Positions 52,495-63,288 of a stretch of DNA of 64,000 nt are shown piece by piece. The stretch is taken from the NCBI RefSeq assembly GCF_030332225.1, contig NZ_JAOWIF010000028.1, positions 868,001-932,000 on the forward strand, read 5' to 3'. The translations under genes were made by a program, and so were the position numbers. Position 1 is the stretch's first letter. Each line of letters starts with the position of its first letter. This stretch comes from Citrobacter sp. Cu233. Its GTDB lineage: Bacteria > Pseudomonadota > Gammaproteobacteria > Enterobacterales > Enterobacteriaceae. The notes below the pieces were generated by a model. That model searched no databases, was not told the origin of the DNA, and saw only the letters and a list, made by a program, of their open reading frames with translations.

Positions 52495-52737
52495 TCAACA
52501 CGTTTTGGGTAGGTTCTCGCCAGCACTTTGCATAGTCGTTAGAAATGCGGGCATTTGACTTACCCCTGCCAGCGCATCTTCTATTTGACGAATCAGCGTT
52601 TGCTGCTCATTTATTGCCATGTTGCGCAGCATTTCCATGATGACCCGCTCCAACGTTGCGACTTGCGCGGCCAGGTCTTGCGACTCTTCTTCTTTTTGGG
52701 CGAGCTTAAGTAACAACTCAGTGATGAGATTTTTCAT
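52495..52737 (-). CDS. iraP: Anti-adaptor protein IraP
   Basis: This 80-residue protein matches IraP, which binds RssB and protects RpoS from ClpXP during phosphate starvation. Residues 1-55 ([20 protein letters not shown], then [20 protein letters not shown]) form the expected helical start. The C-terminus ([21 protein letters not shown]) differs from the E. coli ending that carries LLRDYVKKLL. In another frame from about 52547 the DNA encodes [13 protein letters not shown], faintly like that ending, so a small frameshift or true divergence is possible. It lies upstream of phoA in the same direction. Confidence 0.82.
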   Translation of the reverse strand: MKNLITELLLKLAQKEEESQDLAAQVATLERVIMEMLRNMAINEQQTLIRQIEDALAGVSQMPAFLTTMQSAGENLPKTC

Positions 52738-52945
52738 TTTCGTATTCCCTTAACCAAATAAAGGCCACGTTATCACTAAGACTCACAACTTCCTAGAGGA
52801 TGAAAGTTGTATTTATTGCAGAAATAAAACGTTTTGCGAAAACAATCACAACACAAAATAAGGGGGAATGACGCTTACTGCAGAATAATTCAATATAAAA
52901 GGGTAAGGAGATTAATAGTCACCCTGATATATAATCTTCAATTAT

Positions 52946-52980
52946 GGATTAACAACGCTGGCAACCCGCGTTGTTAATCC
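52946..52980. terminator. Hairpin after MdtG-like gene
   Basis: GGATTAACAACGC (52946-52958) and GCGTTGTTAATCC (52968-52980) form a perfect 13-base stem with a nine-base loop, six bases beyond the stop of the MdtG-like gene. The sequence after it on the minus strand is AT-rich. Confidence 0.65.
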
Positions 52981-52985
52981 GCTAT

Positions 52986-54182
52986 TCAGCGAGCGAGACG
53001 CCGGCGTCGCAACGCGATAGCCAGTTGCCAGATGTTAATAAGCACAATGCTCGCGGTAGCAATAAAGACCCAGCGGAAACCCGCCATTGCCGATACGGTT
53101 GCGCCCATCAAGGGCCCAGCGACGTTTCCAAGATACATAAACGACTGATTATACCCAAAGATGCGCCCGGTAATCTGCTCACTGGAGTATTTCACTAATA
53201 GCGTTTGCACCGCAGGCAGCATTGCACCATCGGCAAAGCCGAGCAGAAAACGTAATATCCCTAACTGCAACGGAGTGGTAACCCATGACATGGCGAAAAA
53301 CAGCACCACGGCGAAGATAAGCGTTGCCATTAGAATCCGTTCAGTACCAATTCTGTCACCCAACTTGCCAAGACGTGGCGCTGAAATCAAAGCGGATATG
53401 CCGGGAACCGAGGCAATCAGCCCGCTAAGAAAAGCAATATTTGAGCTATCTGGCACCATCGATTTGATAAACAGCACCAAAATGGGGCCAATAGAGCCGT
53501 TACACAGTTGAATCACCATGGTGGTAAAAAACAGGCTAATAACCAGCGCTGGATACGGTAACGAAGCAAAAACAGCTTTTCCGCTTAAACGCTCGCTTTT
53601 TTTAATCGTCGGACGGACACCCTCTTTAATTAAGAACAGTGTGACCAAAAAACTCACCACCAACAGCGCGGCGGTAATGCAAAATACTGCACGTAAGCCA
53701 ACATGGTCAGCAATAAAACCGCCCATCAGCGGCCCGCCAATCACCCCACTAATTTGCGCCGTTGAGAGCGTACTCAACGCCCAACCACTACGCTCGCGCG
53801 GGACTTGCGACGCCACCAACGCCATCGCATTAGGAATATATCCCGATGTTAACCCCATCACTCCTCGCAGCAGAAAAAGCTGCCAGACGTTCGTTGCAAA
53901 TGCCTGCAGCAAAATGGCAATTGCCATACCCAGCGAGGCCCGTAACAGCATCAGCTTACGCCCTTTACGGTCAGCTAAACTGCCCCACATCGGTGAAACA
54001 ATGGCAGAAATAAGAAACGTGACGCTAAACGTTAACCCGGACCACATTGAGAGCGCTTCGTGCGAGGTGACGCCCAGTTGGGAGATATAGAGCGGTAGAA
54101 AAGGCAGGATTTGGCTGATCGCCAGGCCGGTGAAAAAGCAACCGAACCACACGGAAATAAGGTTAACTCTCCAGGATTCCAT
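52986..54182 (-). CDS. MdtG-like major facilitator multidrug exporter
   Basis: This 398-residue inner-membrane protein has about twelve membrane segments. It resembles E. coli MdtG throughout, for example [32 protein letters not shown], and [19 protein letters not shown], which carry the duplicated GxLADRxGRR-type loop of the family. It is a second, more distant copy rather than MdtG itself, whose gene lies elsewhere in E. coli. It is inserted between iraP and ddlA. The transported compounds are unknown. Confidence 0.85.
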   Translation of the reverse strand: MESWRVNLISVWFGCFFTGLAISQILPFLPLYISQLGVTSHEALSMWSGLTFSVTFLISAIVSPMWGSLADRKGRKLMLLRASLGMAIAILLQAFATNVWQLFLLRGVMGLTSGYIPNAMALVASQVPRERSGWALSTLSTAQISGVIGGPLMGGFIADHVGLRAVFCITAALLVVSFLVTLFLIKEGVRPTIKKSERLSGKAVFASLPYPALVISLFFTTMVIQLCNGSIGPILVLFIKSMVPDSSNIAFLSGLIASVPGISALISAPRLGKLGDRIGTERILMATLIFAVVLFFAMSWVTTPLQLGILRFLLGFADGAMLPAVQTLLVKYSSEQITGRIFGYNQSFMYLGNVAGPLMGATVSAMAGFRWVFIATASIVLINIWQLAIALRRRRLAR

Positions 54183-54483
54183 AAGGACTCATAACGGTAA
54201 TTAGCTGAAAACTGCGAGCAGCTTAACAAATTACGCCTTCAAACGAGGGCCCAGAGGTGCGATGTTTCACAGTTTAGTATTTTATCTCCCCGCTCATCAT
54301 ATTTGTGACATTCATCACATCAAATCCACATTGTATGCAGGGGATTATGCTTCGAACATGACCTGTAGATTTGTGCGTATTCATTCCCGGGTAATCCACC
54401 AAAACAATCTGCCAGAAGCCGAGGAATCCTGCGTTTTGTCGTGGTAATGTATGTGCTTTGCATTCAAGGAATGGGTTTTTAAG

Positions 54484-55578
54484 ATGGCAAAGTTGCGAGT
54501 AGGAATCGTATTTGGTGGTAAATCAGCGGAACATGAAGTGTCATTGCAATCGGCAAAAAATATTGTCGATGCCATCGACAAGACTCGCTTTGACGTTGTG
54601 CTGTTAGGTATTGATAAACAAGGGCAGTGGCACGTGAGCGATGCCAGCAACTATCTGCTCAACTCTGACGATCCGGCACGCATTGCGTTGCGTCCTTCCG
54701 CGACCAGCCTGGCGCAGGTACCGGGTAAACAAGAACAGCAGTTGATCGATGCTCAAAACGGCCAGCCACTGCCTACGGTCGATGTTATTTTCCCTATCGT
54801 GCACGGCACGCTGGGTGAAGATGGTTCACTGCAAGGCATGCTGCGCGTGGCGAATTTACCGTTCGTCGGTTCTGATGTACTGGGCTCTGCGGCCTGCATG
54901 GATAAAGACGTCACCAAACGTCTGCTGCGCGATGCCGGATTAAACATCGCGCCATTTATTACGCTCACCCGCGCCAATCGCAATGCCATCAGCTTTGCTG
55001 AGGTCGAATCGCGTCTGGGTCTGCCGCTGTTTGTGAAGCCAGCCAATCAGGGATCATCCGTTGGCGTCAGCAAAGTCACCAGCGAAGCGCAATACGACCA
55101 GGCTGTTGCACTGGCGTTTGAGTTCGATCATAAAGTGGTGGTGGAACAAGGGATCAAAGGCCGCGAGATCGAGTGTGCGGTACTGGGTAACGATCACCCG
55201 CAGGCCAGCACCTGTGGCGAGATCGTCCTGAACAGCGATTTCTATGCTTACGATACCAAATATATTGACGATAACGGGGCCAAAGTCGTGGTTCCGGCGG
55301 CAATTGCGCCAGAAATTAACGACAAGATCCGTGAGATCGCTATTCAGGCTTACCAGACGCTGGGTTGCGCCGGGATGGCGCGGGTGGATGTGTTCCTGAC
55401 CGCAGAGAATGATGTGGTGATCAACGAGATCAACACGCTGCCGGGCTTTACCAACATCAGTATGTATCCCAAACTGTGGCAGGCCAGCGGCTTAGGCTAT
55501 ACCGATCTGATCACACGTCTGATCGAGCTGGCGCTGGAGCGCCACGCTGCCGATAGCGCGCTGAAAACCAGCATGTAA
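54484..55578 (+). CDS. ddlA: D-alanine--D-alanine ligase A
   Basis: This 364-residue ATP-grasp ligase makes the D-Ala-D-Ala dipeptide of peptidoglycan. The ATG at 54484 ([20 protein letters not shown]) gives the E. coli length; an ATG at 54451 is in frame but adds a non-family extension. The ATP-grasp parts [30 protein letters not shown] and [18 protein letters not shown] are present. The second isozyme, DdlB, is normally in the dcw cluster elsewhere. Confidence 0.97.
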   Translation: MAKLRVGIVFGGKSAEHEVSLQSAKNIVDAIDKTRFDVVLLGIDKQGQWHVSDASNYLLNSDDPARIALRPSATSLAQVPGKQEQQLIDAQNGQPLPTVDVIFPIVHGTLGEDGSLQGMLRVANLPFVGSDVLGSAACMDKDVTKRLLRDAGLNIAPFITLTRANRNAISFAEVESRLGLPLFVKPANQGSSVGVSKVTSEAQYDQAVALAFEFDHKVVVEQGIKGREIECAVLGNDHPQASTCGEIVLNSDFYAYDTKYIDDNGAKVVVPAAIAPEINDKIREIAIQAYQTLGCAGMARVDVFLTAENDVVINEINTLPGFTNISMYPKLWQASGLGYTDLITRLIELALERHAADSALKTSM

Positions 55579-55586
55579 AAGCAGAC

Positions 55587-55614
55587 AGGATGCCCGATAA
55601 CTATTGGGCATCCT
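55587..55614. terminator. Hairpin between ddlA and yaiZ
   Basis: AGGATGCCC (55587-55595) and GGGCATCCT (55606-55614) form a nine-base stem shortly after the ddlA stop; its right arm lies within the end of convergent yaiZ. Confidence 0.6.
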
Positions 55615-55822
55615 TGACATCTTCATCCTCATCGGCACGGCGACGAATAATAAGTCCGGCGAGCCAAAAGCTAATCACCCACGTAACCAGCCCCACCGCA
55701 TAGGTTTGCCATCCTTTCGCTTCAAAACCCAATAATCCCACCACGCCATTCAAAATAAAGATCAGCCCAATGGCAAACGCGTAATAGTGCCAGTCGCGGC
55801 GAATTTTTACAGGCAGATTCAT
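55601..55822 (-). CDS. yaiZ: Small inner-membrane protein YaiZ
   Basis: This 73-residue protein matches E. coli YaiZ (MNLPVKIRRDWHYYAFAIG start), with two membrane segments (YYAFAIGLIFILNGVVGLLG and YAVGLVTWVISFWLAGLI) and an acidic tail that is slightly longer here. The ATG at 55822 is used; an upstream in-frame ATG at 55858 is not conserved. The function is unknown. Confidence 0.93.
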   Translation of the reverse strand: MNLPVKIRRDWHYYAFAIGLIFILNGVVGLLGFEAKGWQTYAVGLVTWVISFWLAGLIIRRRADEDEDVKDAQ

Positions 55823-56086
55823 AACAGCTCCGGTGGAAGTACATCGTTGATGTAGCATCCTCGCACATTTCCCTGCGGGCGTCTGTGTCCTGTGCGGAAA
55901 TTCTGAAATGTGAGTTAATTTAACTTAAGGTTACATGTTTGTGGCGCTCAACAAAAAACCAAAATCCAGGAATAATCTCTACCTGAAATTACCATCATTC
56001 TGATATTGACAATCCCGATCACCTGTCAGACTCACTGTCAGTAACGGGTATGGCATCGACAACGCAGGATATTTCTGGAGGTCCCT

Positions 56087-56410
56087 ATGGCTGATTTTAC
56101 GCTCTCAAAATCCCTGTTTAAGGGCAAGCATCGGGATCCCTCCTCTCTGACCGGCAACATTGCGTATGCCGTTTTTGTGCTGTTTTGCTTCTGGGCCGGG
56201 GCTCAGGTTTTAAATCTGTTAGCCCATGCACCCGGTATCTATGAAGAACTGATGCAGCTACAGATGCAAGAGACCGGACGCCCGCGTGTTGAAATTGGCT
56301 TAGGCGTAGGCACCCTGTTTGGACTGATTCCCTTCCTCACTGGATGCCTTATCCTTGGCGTCATCGCGGCGGTGGTGCGCTGGCGCCATCGTCATCATAA
56401 CGATGACTGA
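56087..56410 (+). CDS. yaiY: DUF2755 inner-membrane protein YaiY
   Basis: This 107-residue protein corresponds to E. coli YaiY (102 residues), beginning [17 protein letters not shown] after the Shine-Dalgarno GGAGG. Two membrane segments are visible ([20 protein letters not shown] and [20 protein letters not shown]). The function is unknown. Its last 16 bases overlap the end of convergent yaiW. Confidence 0.93.
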   Translation: MADFTLSKSLFKGKHRDPSSLTGNIAYAVFVLFCFWAGAQVLNLLAHAPGIYEELMQLQMQETGRPRVEIGLGVGTLFGLIPFLTGCLILGVIAAVVRWRHRHHNDD

Positions 56411-57498
56411 CCCATACACTTCGCCCGACGATCGTCCACGCGTTTAGCAAACCATGCCGTGGTCAAATTACGCGTAATCTTCGGGCTTTCCAGTTGAATA
56501 CCTGGCAGCATTTCCCGTGGTAACGCTTTTCCTGCCTTTGCTTCCGCCAGCTTATACATCTTCTCGTACAGCGCCGTCTCCTCGAAGGCCAGGCTGTCGC
56601 CTTTTTGCAACTGACGATGGATATCGCTCTCACTCATCCCCAGCTTCCCGGCAAGCTTGCGTACCGCCAGCTCCGTTTTACCCGGTTCTTTGCTGTTGTA
56701 GAGAATCAAATCCCCATCCAGCGCCAGCTTTACACCACTGGCTTTGCTGACGGCATTCTGAAACGCCGCATTACGACTGGCGTACCATCCCGCATTAAAA
56801 TCTGCGAAACGGAAGATGGGCGCGCTATAGTTTGCCGGGTAATTCAGCAAGTGATACGTGCCGAACCAGAGTCCACCGCGCAGGGTGAAGACTTCCTGAC
56901 GTACCGTTCCTGCCATTTTCCACGGATACCCGGAAGTATGCTGTTCGGCAAACGCAATGCTGACCTGCATCGGTCCCCCGGTATGCACCGGGTTGAGCGA
57001 ACCAAACAATGTCTGTCCCATCGGCACCATATTGATGAAATCATCAAAAATAGCGCTAAGCTGCTTTTCCGTCTTTACCGAATCCAGACGCTCGCTGTAG
57101 CTTTTCCCATTTGGCGAGTTAATCTTCAGTGCGGTATGAACCAAAAACACCGGGATATGCATACGCTCGGCGCGACGGTCAATCTCTTTCCAGGCTATTT
57201 TACTTAAATTCGGGACCACCGGATCGGCCTGATAGTTGGACTCCTGCTGCGCCACCGCCAGCACCGAACAGATATTTTCAACCGTCGGTGCCAGCTTCTG
57301 GCTTGCAAACGTTGTTGCCAGGTCCTGTGCCCACGCGTCCCGGTCTTTCACACTGGCAGGCATTTTTTGCCGCACCACACTCGCCACATCAACGGCTTGC
57401 TCCCCTTTTTTTAATGGTTGCGCGGGTTGGCTACTACACCCCACCAGCACCAACGCCGCCAGACCAGACCAAGGGTAAAGACGGGAAACCGTCGACAT
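56395..57498 (-). CDS. yaiW: Outer-membrane lipoprotein YaiW
   Basis: This 367-residue lipoprotein is the partner of SbmA in uptake of proline-rich peptides such as Bac7 in E. coli, and is surface-exposed there. The signal ends at the lipobox LVGC (Cys21) in [17 protein letters not shown]. The rest is a DUF1615 domain with [14 protein letters not shown] and PGDNYQ-like conserved segments ([17 protein letters not shown]). It lies 14 bases after sbmA in the same direction, so the two are cotranscribed. Confidence 0.95.
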   Translation of the reverse strand: MSTVSRLYPWSGLAALVLVGCSSQPAQPLKKGEQAVDVASVVRQKMPASVKDRDAWAQDLATTFASQKLAPTVENICSVLAVAQQESNYQADPVVPNLSKIAWKEIDRRAERMHIPVFLVHTALKINSPNGKSYSERLDSVKTEKQLSAIFDDFINMVPMGQTLFGSLNPVHTGGPMQVSIAFAEQHTSGYPWKMAGTVRQEVFTLRGGLWFGTYHLLNYPANYSAPIFRFADFNAGWYASRNAAFQNAVSKASGVKLALDGDLILYNSKEPGKTELAVRKLAGKLGMSESDIHRQLQKGDSLAFEETALYEKMYKLAEAKAGKALPREMLPGIQLESPKITRNLTTAWFAKRVDDRRAKCMGQSSL

Positions 57499-57512
57499 AA
57501 CATCTCCTTTTG

Positions 57513-58733
57513 TTAGCTAAGCGTATGGGTAACAGCCTGAATTTCCTGACCATCCAGTTCACGTTCGAAACTGCGCAGACGCTTATAGATAGACATCAGC
57601 TCAACCAGCGTCGTCCACGAATTAATCAAATACTGGAACGAGCCGCGTACCTGACCAAACACGTTGGTGATTTGCGTCATCAGACCGAGCGTAATCGTAC
57701 CGGCAACAATCGATGGAAACAGCAGGAACAAGCCGAAAACGTTATCAACCTGCAGGTAAAGAATACGGGCAATATTGAAGTACATATAGTGAAAATAGAG
57801 GCGAAAATAGTTTTGGCGCACCGCGTGGAACAGCTCGCGAACCGTCGGCGGCGTCGCGCGATTGCCATCATCTTCACCGTACACCAGCTCTTTACGGTAC
57901 GCCGCTTCCACCCGCTGATTTTTGAACTCCAGCCCAGGCAGTTTGATCCCCACCACGGCCAACAGCCCGGTCCCCATCAACGACCAGACAATCGCGGCAA
58001 TCACCAGACCGTAGGGAATATGTCCAACAATCGGCAGATCCGGGACATGCGCAGAGAGCGTAACCAGTACCGGCAGGAAGGCAATCAGCGTCATGATCGC
58101 GTTAATAAAACTCACGCCCATGTCTTCCAGCGTAGAAGCGAAACGCATGGTGTCTTCCTGCACACGCTGTGCCGCACCTTCGATATGACGCAGATGCTGC
58201 CAGTGCGCCATATAATGTTCGTTCATCGCGGTACGCCAGCGGAAGACGTAATGGCTGACGAAGAAGTTGTTCATCACGCCAATGACGACGGCTATCAGCG
58301 CAATCCCGAGAAAGATCCCCACTTCCTGATAGAACTGCTCAATTTTCACCTTATGCGGCGTGCTGAGCGCGGTTTGAATCAGGTCATAGAACGGCGCATA
58401 CCATGCGTTGACGGCGACGCCGACTTCAACCAGAAACCAGGTGACGAAGATAATCAGCGAGGTACCGAGTATCGACCAGTACTGCCAGCGGTGCGGGCTG
58501 TAGAGAAACCAGAACAGCGCGAACACGCCAACGCACAGAATGTAGTACGCATAAAAAATCAGATAATCCAGCGACCAGAATCGCGCGGCGCTAATCGGTA
58601 CATCCCCCGAAGCGCCGGTAATCTGTGCAACCCAGGCTCCCCCGCCAGCCTGCCAAAATACAACAGCGACCAGTGCCCAAATAAATGCCGAAATAAAGAA
58701 CGGCCCCGGCTTTGGGAAAAAAGACTTAAACAT
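57513..58733 (-). CDS. sbmA: Peptide antibiotic transporter SbmA
   Basis: This 406-residue inner-membrane protein imports microcins B17 and J25, bleomycin and proline-rich peptides using the proton gradient. It resembles the membrane half of an ABC exporter but lacks a nucleotide-binding domain. Conserved segments include [34 protein letters not shown] and the terminal [17 protein letters not shown]. It leads the sbmA-yaiW operon and is divergent from ampH. Confidence 0.97.
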   Translation of the reverse strand: MFKSFFPKPGPFFISAFIWALVAVVFWQAGGGAWVAQITGASGDVPISAARFWSLDYLIFYAYYILCVGVFALFWFLYSPHRWQYWSILGTSLIIFVTWFLVEVGVAVNAWYAPFYDLIQTALSTPHKVKIEQFYQEVGIFLGIALIAVVIGVMNNFFVSHYVFRWRTAMNEHYMAHWQHLRHIEGAAQRVQEDTMRFASTLEDMGVSFINAIMTLIAFLPVLVTLSAHVPDLPIVGHIPYGLVIAAIVWSLMGTGLLAVVGIKLPGLEFKNQRVEAAYRKELVYGEDDGNRATPPTVRELFHAVRQNYFRLYFHYMYFNIARILYLQVDNVFGLFLLFPSIVAGTITLGLMTQITNVFGQVRGSFQYLINSWTTLVELMSIYKRLRSFERELDGQEIQAVTHTLS

Positions 58734-59114
58734 AGTGCTCTCCTGCTAACTTCTTATCGTTATGACGACTGCTGTGCATTTGCCACGGTGGTTTACCGCG
58801 GCAAGACGGCTTACGCCCAATAAACACAAGCTGAAACCGACAATTGTGACCAGAACCGACGCACTTAGTTCGCTATCTGGTTTTGTAGAATTGTTTCTGC
58901 GGTTTTCACACCGACAGCGTTCCGGCATGTTCAGATTATTACAGCGTGAGATCACAAAAGCGAACATCCACTCTCCGGGAAAAACCCACGTTTACTCATC
59001 GTTACGTTTTTCCCACTATCATTGGCTGATAAGCGCTTTGCAATATGCCAACGAGTAGTATAAATACGCATACGCACGTCATCTTTTATTTCCTCTAACT
59101 CATGGACACCACCG
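58734..59114. other. sbmA-ampH divergent intergenic region
   Basis: This 381-base gap should hold the promoters of sbmA and ampH. On the minus strand GGAACGC at about 58920 recalls a sigma-E -35 (GGAACTT), but I could not pair it with a -10. No convincing gene or RNA was seen; longer open frames in it lack starts with ribosome sites. Confidence 0.5.
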
Positions 59115-60272
59115 TTGAAACGTAGTCTGCTTTTTTCTGCCGCGCTGTGTGCGGCGTCATTGACATCTGTCCAGGCGGCACAGCCTATAACCGATCCCGT
59201 CTTTGCCTCTGACATTGTCGACCGTTATGCCGACCATATTTTCTACGGCAGCGGAGCGACAGGGATGGCGCTTGTGGTGATTGATGGTAATCAGCGCGTG
59301 TTTCGTAGCTTTGGTGAAACGCGCCCCGGCAATAATGTTCACCCGCAGTTGGATTCCGTCATTCGCATCGCGTCGTTGACCAAATTAATGACCAGCGAAA
59401 TGTTAGTGAAATTACTCGATCAGGGCACAGTAAAACTCAACGATCCATTGAGTAAATATGCACCACCAGGCGCACGCGTTCCGACATATCAGGGAACGCC
59501 TATTACACTAGTGAATCTGGCGACGCACACCAGCGCACTGCCACGCGAGCAGCCTGGCGGCGCGGCAAAACGCCCGGTCTTTGTCTGGCCGACTCGCGAG
59601 CAACGCTGGAGCTATCTCTCTACCGCAACGCTAAAAGCCGCACCGGGCTCCCAGGCATCCTATTCGAACCTGGCGTTTGACCTGCTGGCCGATGCGCTGG
59701 GAACCGCGTCCGGCAAACCTTATCCGCAGTTGTTTGAAGAGAAAATCACCCGACCGCTCGGGATGAAAGACACCACCTTTACCCCATCACCCGATCAGTG
59801 CGCACGCCTGATGGTCGCGGAAAAAGGTGCCAGCCCGTGTAACAATACGCTGGCGGCCATGGGCAGCGGCGGCGTCTATTCTACGCCCGGCGATATGATG
59901 CGCTGGATGCAACAGTATCTCTCCTCTGATTTTTATCATCGTAGCCAGCAGGCCGACCGGATGCAGACGTTGATTTATCAGCGTACGCAATTAACCAAAG
60001 TGATAGGGATGGATGTTCCGGGTAGGGCCGATGCGCTAGGTTTGGGCTGGGTCTATATGGCGCCGAAGAATGGGCGTCCAGGAATTATTCAAAAAACCGG
60101 TGGTGGCGGTGGATTCATTACTTATATGGCGATGATCCCACAGCAAAACGTGGGAGCCTTTGTCGTGGTGACCCGCTCCCCGCTGACCCGCTTTACCGCG
60201 ATGAGCGACGGAATCAACAATCTGGTGAGCGAACTGAGCGGCAACAAACCGCAAGTGATCCCCGCTTCCTGA
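59115..60272 (+). CDS. ampH: AmpC-related D-alanyl-D-alanine carboxypeptidase/endopeptidase AmpH
   Basis: This 385-residue periplasmic penicillin-binding protein trims peptidoglycan peptides. It starts at TTG (59115), as I recall for E. coli, with signal peptide [22 protein letters not shown]. The SxxK motif is in [13 protein letters not shown], the YxN motif in [13 protein letters not shown], and the third KTG-like motif in [16 protein letters not shown]. It is divergent from sbmA. Confidence 0.96.
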   Translation: MKRSLLFSAALCAASLTSVQAAQPITDPVFASDIVDRYADHIFYGSGATGMALVVIDGNQRVFRSFGETRPGNNVHPQLDSVIRIASLTKLMTSEMLVKLLDQGTVKLNDPLSKYAPPGARVPTYQGTPITLVNLATHTSALPREQPGGAAKRPVFVWPTREQRWSYLSTATLKAAPGSQASYSNLAFDLLADALGTASGKPYPQLFEEKITRPLGMKDTTFTPSPDQCARLMVAEKGASPCNNTLAAMGSGGVYSTPGDMMRWMQQYLSSDFYHRSQQADRMQTLIYQRTQLTKVIGMDVPGRADALGLGWVYMAPKNGRPGIIQKTGGGGGFITYMAMIPQQNVGAFVVVTRSPLTRFTAMSDGINNLVSELSGNKPQVIPAS

Positions 60273-60427
60273 TTCAGCACGCCACAGGCAACGGGTTGAA
60301 ATCTCCCGTTTGCCTGTGCTCACAAACGCTTTCCTGGCGGATGCGGCATAAAGGCAACTTTCATAAACTCCCTTGCATCAGGTTCGGGTATACTACGGCC
60401 TTCGATTTCACAAACATCAGGCATACC

Positions 60428-61402
60428 ATGACAGACCTAATCCAACGCCCTCGCCGCCTGCGCAAATCCCCTGCGCTGCGCGCTATGTTTGAAGAGACAA
60501 CACTGAGCTTAAATGACCTGGTGTTGCCGATTTTTGTTGAAGAAGAACTCGACGATTACAAAGCCATCGAGGCCATGCCAGGCGTGATGCGCATTCCGGA
60601 AAAACATCTGGCACGCGAGATTGAACGCATTGCCAACGCCGGAATCCGTTCGGTGATGACCTTCGGTATTTCCCACCACACCGATGACACTGGCAGCGAC
60701 GCCTGGAAAGAAGACGGTTTGGTAGCGCGTATGTCGCGCATCTGCAAGCAGACCGTGCCGGAAATGATTGTCATGTCAGACACCTGCTTTTGCGAATACA
60801 CCTCGCACGGCCACTGCGGCGTATTATGTGAACACGGCGTTGATAACGATTTAACCCTGGCCAATCTTGGCAAGCAGGCGGTGGTTGCCGCCGCTGCGGG
60901 TGCTGACTTCATCGCCCCTTCCGCCGCGATGGACGGCCAGGTACAGGCGATTCGCCAGGCGCTGGACGCGGCAGGCTTCACCGATACGGCGATCATGTCC
61001 TATTCCACCAAGTTTGCCTCTTCGTTCTACGGTCCGTTCCGTGAAGCCGCAGGTACTGCGCTGAAGGGCGATCGTAAAACCTATCAGATGAACCCGATGA
61101 ACCGTCGCGAGGCAATTCGCGAATCATTGCTGGATGAAGCTCAGGGTGCAGACTGCCTGATGGTGAAACCGGCAGGTGCCTATCTGGATATCCTGCGCGA
61201 TATCCGCGAGCGCACCGAACTGCCAATTGGTGCCTACCAGGTAAGTGGTGAATACGCGATGATTAAGTTCGCAGCCATGGCCGGTGCCATCGACGAAGAG
61301 AAAGTGGTGCTGGAAAGCTTAGGCTCGATCAAACGCGCGGGTGCAGATCTGATTTTCAGCTACTTCGCACGCGATCTGGCTGAGAAAAAAATCCTGCGTT
61401 AA
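60428..61402 (+). CDS. hemB: Delta-aminolevulinic acid dehydratase (porphobilinogen synthase)
   Basis: This 324-residue zinc enzyme joins two aminolevulinate molecules to form porphobilinogen in heme synthesis. The zinc site is [16 protein letters not shown]. The Schiff-base lysines are in [14 protein letters not shown] and [12 protein letters not shown]. The ATG at 60428 ([18 protein letters not shown]) is used; in-frame codons back to 60296 are not part of the family. A terminator follows. Confidence 0.98.
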   Translation: MTDLIQRPRRLRKSPALRAMFEETTLSLNDLVLPIFVEEELDDYKAIEAMPGVMRIPEKHLAREIERIANAGIRSVMTFGISHHTDDTGSDAWKEDGLVARMSRICKQTVPEMIVMSDTCFCEYTSHGHCGVLCEHGVDNDLTLANLGKQAVVAAAAGADFIAPSAAMDGQVQAIRQALDAAGFTDTAIMSYSTKFASSFYGPFREAAGTALKGDRKTYQMNPMNRREAIRESLLDEAQGADCLMVKPAGAYLDILRDIRERTELPIGAYQVSGEYAMIKFAAMAGAIDEEKVVLESLGSIKRAGADLIFSYFARDLAEKKILR

Positions 61403-61410
61403 TTCCTTTC

Positions 61411-61435
61411 AACGCCCCGCAATGCGGGGCGTTTT
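61411..61435 (+). terminator. Rho-independent terminator of hemB
   Basis: AACGCCCCGC (61411-61420) and GCGGGGCGTT (61424-61433) form a tight stem with a three-base loop, ending in a short T-run, nine bases after the hemB stop. Confidence 0.9.
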
Positions 61436-61514
61436 ATCATAAAACGTCACCAAACCGCCATCTAACCGACACATCGCCCTTCTACTGTCACAAAAGGACA
61501 GAGGAGGAGCCGCT

Positions 61515-63230
61515 ATGTTTAGTCTCGACAATGTCATCGACGACCTGTGGCCAGAGGCGAGGCCCGCCCCGTGGCAAAAAAAAGTACTGAGAAAACTGTT
61601 ACATGAAGAGGAATTCCAACAGTTTGCTGTTCGTCACCGCCATCTGAAAGGGTTAGATACCGTCGAACAGGTGCTGGAGCATCTCAACATTCACTGTCAA
61701 ATTCCGGTCCGTAGTCTGGAACAAATTCCCGAACAAGGGCCGCTGGTTATCATCGCCAACCACCCTACCGGCACACTCGACGGCCTGGCCCTGCTGTACG
61801 CCGTCTCGCGCGTTCGCCGCGATGTTAAAGTCGTCACCAACCGCATGCTCACCCATCTCGAACCGCTCAGTTCGCTGTTTATTCCGGTGGATAATGTCAA
61901 TGGCCGCACTGCTAAAGCGGCGCTACAGCTGATGGACCGACAGTTGCAAAACGGCGGTGTACTGATCTTCTTCCCGGCCGGTGAAGTTTCGCGCATAACC
62001 CGGCGTGGTATTCACGATAAAAAATGGCACTCCGGCTTTATTAAGCTCGCCGCCAAATACCGTGCACCGCTCTTACCTGCGTGGATTGAGGCACGTAACA
62101 GTACGCTGTTTTATGCCAGCACCCTGGTGTCGCAGAACCTGCCGATGCTGTTGTTAATGCAGCAGATGTTCCGCCGCCGGAACAGCAACCTGCCGGTGAC
62201 CATTGGCGAGCAAATTGCGTGGTCGACATGGTGCACCCCGCAAACCACGCCGCGAGAAATGACAGACAAGTGCTACCGACACGTTCAGCTACTGGGGAAA
62301 GGACTGCCGGGCATCTTTAAAACCGAAAGCGCGATCGCTCGCCCGGAACCCCGTGCCCTGCTCAAGCGCGAGCTACACCAGGCCGAGTGCCTGGGGCGTA
62401 CAGCAGACGGTAAGGTTATCTATCTTTGGCAACGTAACGGTCAGGAAGAGGTTCCGTTGCTACGCGAGCTGGGCCGTCTGCGGGAAATCGCCTTCCGCGC
62501 GGTAGGTGAAGGCAGCGGCAGACGCCGCGACATCGACAGTTATGACGATGACTACCTGCATCTGATCCTGTGGGATGAAGACGATTTGGAGATCGTCGGT
62601 GCCTACCGCTTTATGCCGACCGCCCTACAGATGGAAAAGCGCGGGCTGGACGGCATTTACAGCTATAGCCTGTTTCATTACGACGAACGGATGGACGATA
62701 TCCTCCAGCACGGCATCGAGCTGGGGCGCAGCTTTATTCAGCCACGCTACTGGGGACGCCGCGGGCTGGACTATCTGTGGTCCGGTATCGGCGCATATCT
62801 GGCGCGCCATCCCCACTATCGCTACCTGTTTGGCCCGGTTTCTATTTCCGGTGGGCTACCGCCTTCGGCCCGCGATTTGCTGGTTGCCTTTTATCGCCTA
62901 TGGTTTCCGGCAATGCATCCGCTGGCGGAGTCGCGCCGACCGTACCCGGCCTCGTTACCCGACGCACTGGCGCAGTTTGGCGGGGAAGATTACAGCGAAG
63001 ACCTGACGCGGCTGAAGTCGCTACTCGGCAACCTTGGTTGTGGTATTCCACCACTCTACAAGCAATATTCCGAAGTGTGTGAGCCAGGTGGCGTACAGTT
63101 TATCGACTTTGGCAGCGACCCGGACTTTAACAACTGCGTGGATGGCCTGGTACTGGTGGATTTAACGTATCTGAAGGCAAATCGCTACCAGCGGTATATC
63201 GAACCGCATTTGGTTTCGCAGGCAGAATAA
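61515..63230 (+). CDS. OlsF-like bifunctional acyltransferase (putative ornithine-lipid synthase)
   Basis: This 571-residue protein joins two domains. The N-terminal part (residues about 50-260) is a PlsC/OlsA-type O-acyltransferase: IANHPTGTLDGLALL carries the active histidine (His83) with aspartate six residues on, and LIFFPAGEVSR is the second motif. The C-terminal part (from about 290) is an OlsB/hemolysin-type N-acyltransferase (GNAT-related) with YLHLILWDEDDLEIVGAYRF and LFGPVSISGG. This is the fusion described as OlsF in Serratia, which makes ornithine lipids, phosphorus-free membrane lipids. It lies between hemB and tauD, where E. coli has nothing. It has a ribosome-binding site (GAGGAG) but no obvious Pho box. 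Confidence 0.8.
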   Translation: MFSLDNVIDDLWPEARPAPWQKKVLRKLLHEEEFQQFAVRHRHLKGLDTVEQVLEHLNIHCQIPVRSLEQIPEQGPLVIIANHPTGTLDGLALLYAVSRVRRDVKVVTNRMLTHLEPLSSLFIPVDNVNGRTAKAALQLMDRQLQNGGVLIFFPAGEVSRITRRGIHDKKWHSGFIKLAAKYRAPLLPAWIEARNSTLFYASTLVSQNLPMLLLMQQMFRRRNSNLPVTIGEQIAWSTWCTPQTTPREMTDKCYRHVQLLGKGLPGIFKTESAIARPEPRALLKRELHQAECLGRTADGKVIYLWQRNGQEEVPLLRELGRLREIAFRAVGEGSGRRRDIDSYDDDYLHLILWDEDDLEIVGAYRFMPTALQMEKRGLDGIYSYSLFHYDERMDDILQHGIELGRSFIQPRYWGRRGLDYLWSGIGAYLARHPHYRYLFGPVSISGGLPPSARDLLVAFYRLWFPAMHPLAESRRPYPASLPDALAQFGGEDYSEDLTRLKSLLGNLGCGIPPLYKQYSEVCEPGGVQFIDFGSDPDFNNCVDGLVLVDLTYLKANRYQRYIEPHLVSQAE

Positions 63231-63243
63231 GACGTTTGTGTCG

Positions 63244-63276
63244 CCATTCGGCACGGTGCCGCATCGTGCCGAATGG
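63244..63276. terminator. Hairpin between OlsF-like gene and tauD
   Basis: CCATTCGGCACG (63244-63255) and CGTGCCGAATGG (63265-63276) form a perfect 12-base stem between these convergent genes; no long U-run follows on either strand. Confidence 0.7.
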
Positions 63277-63288
63277 TGTAATTCTCTG

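Noticed and set aside
57510-58823. A 437-codon open frame on the plus strand, antisense to sbmA
   Set aside because: It is rich in Arg, His, Asn and Gln with no domain motif and lies exactly opposite the well-conserved sbmA; it is a shadow of GC-skewed codons.
58746-58967. Small open frame in the sbmA-ampH gap
   Set aside because: No ribosome-binding site and no similarity that I can recognise; the gap is expected to hold two promoters.
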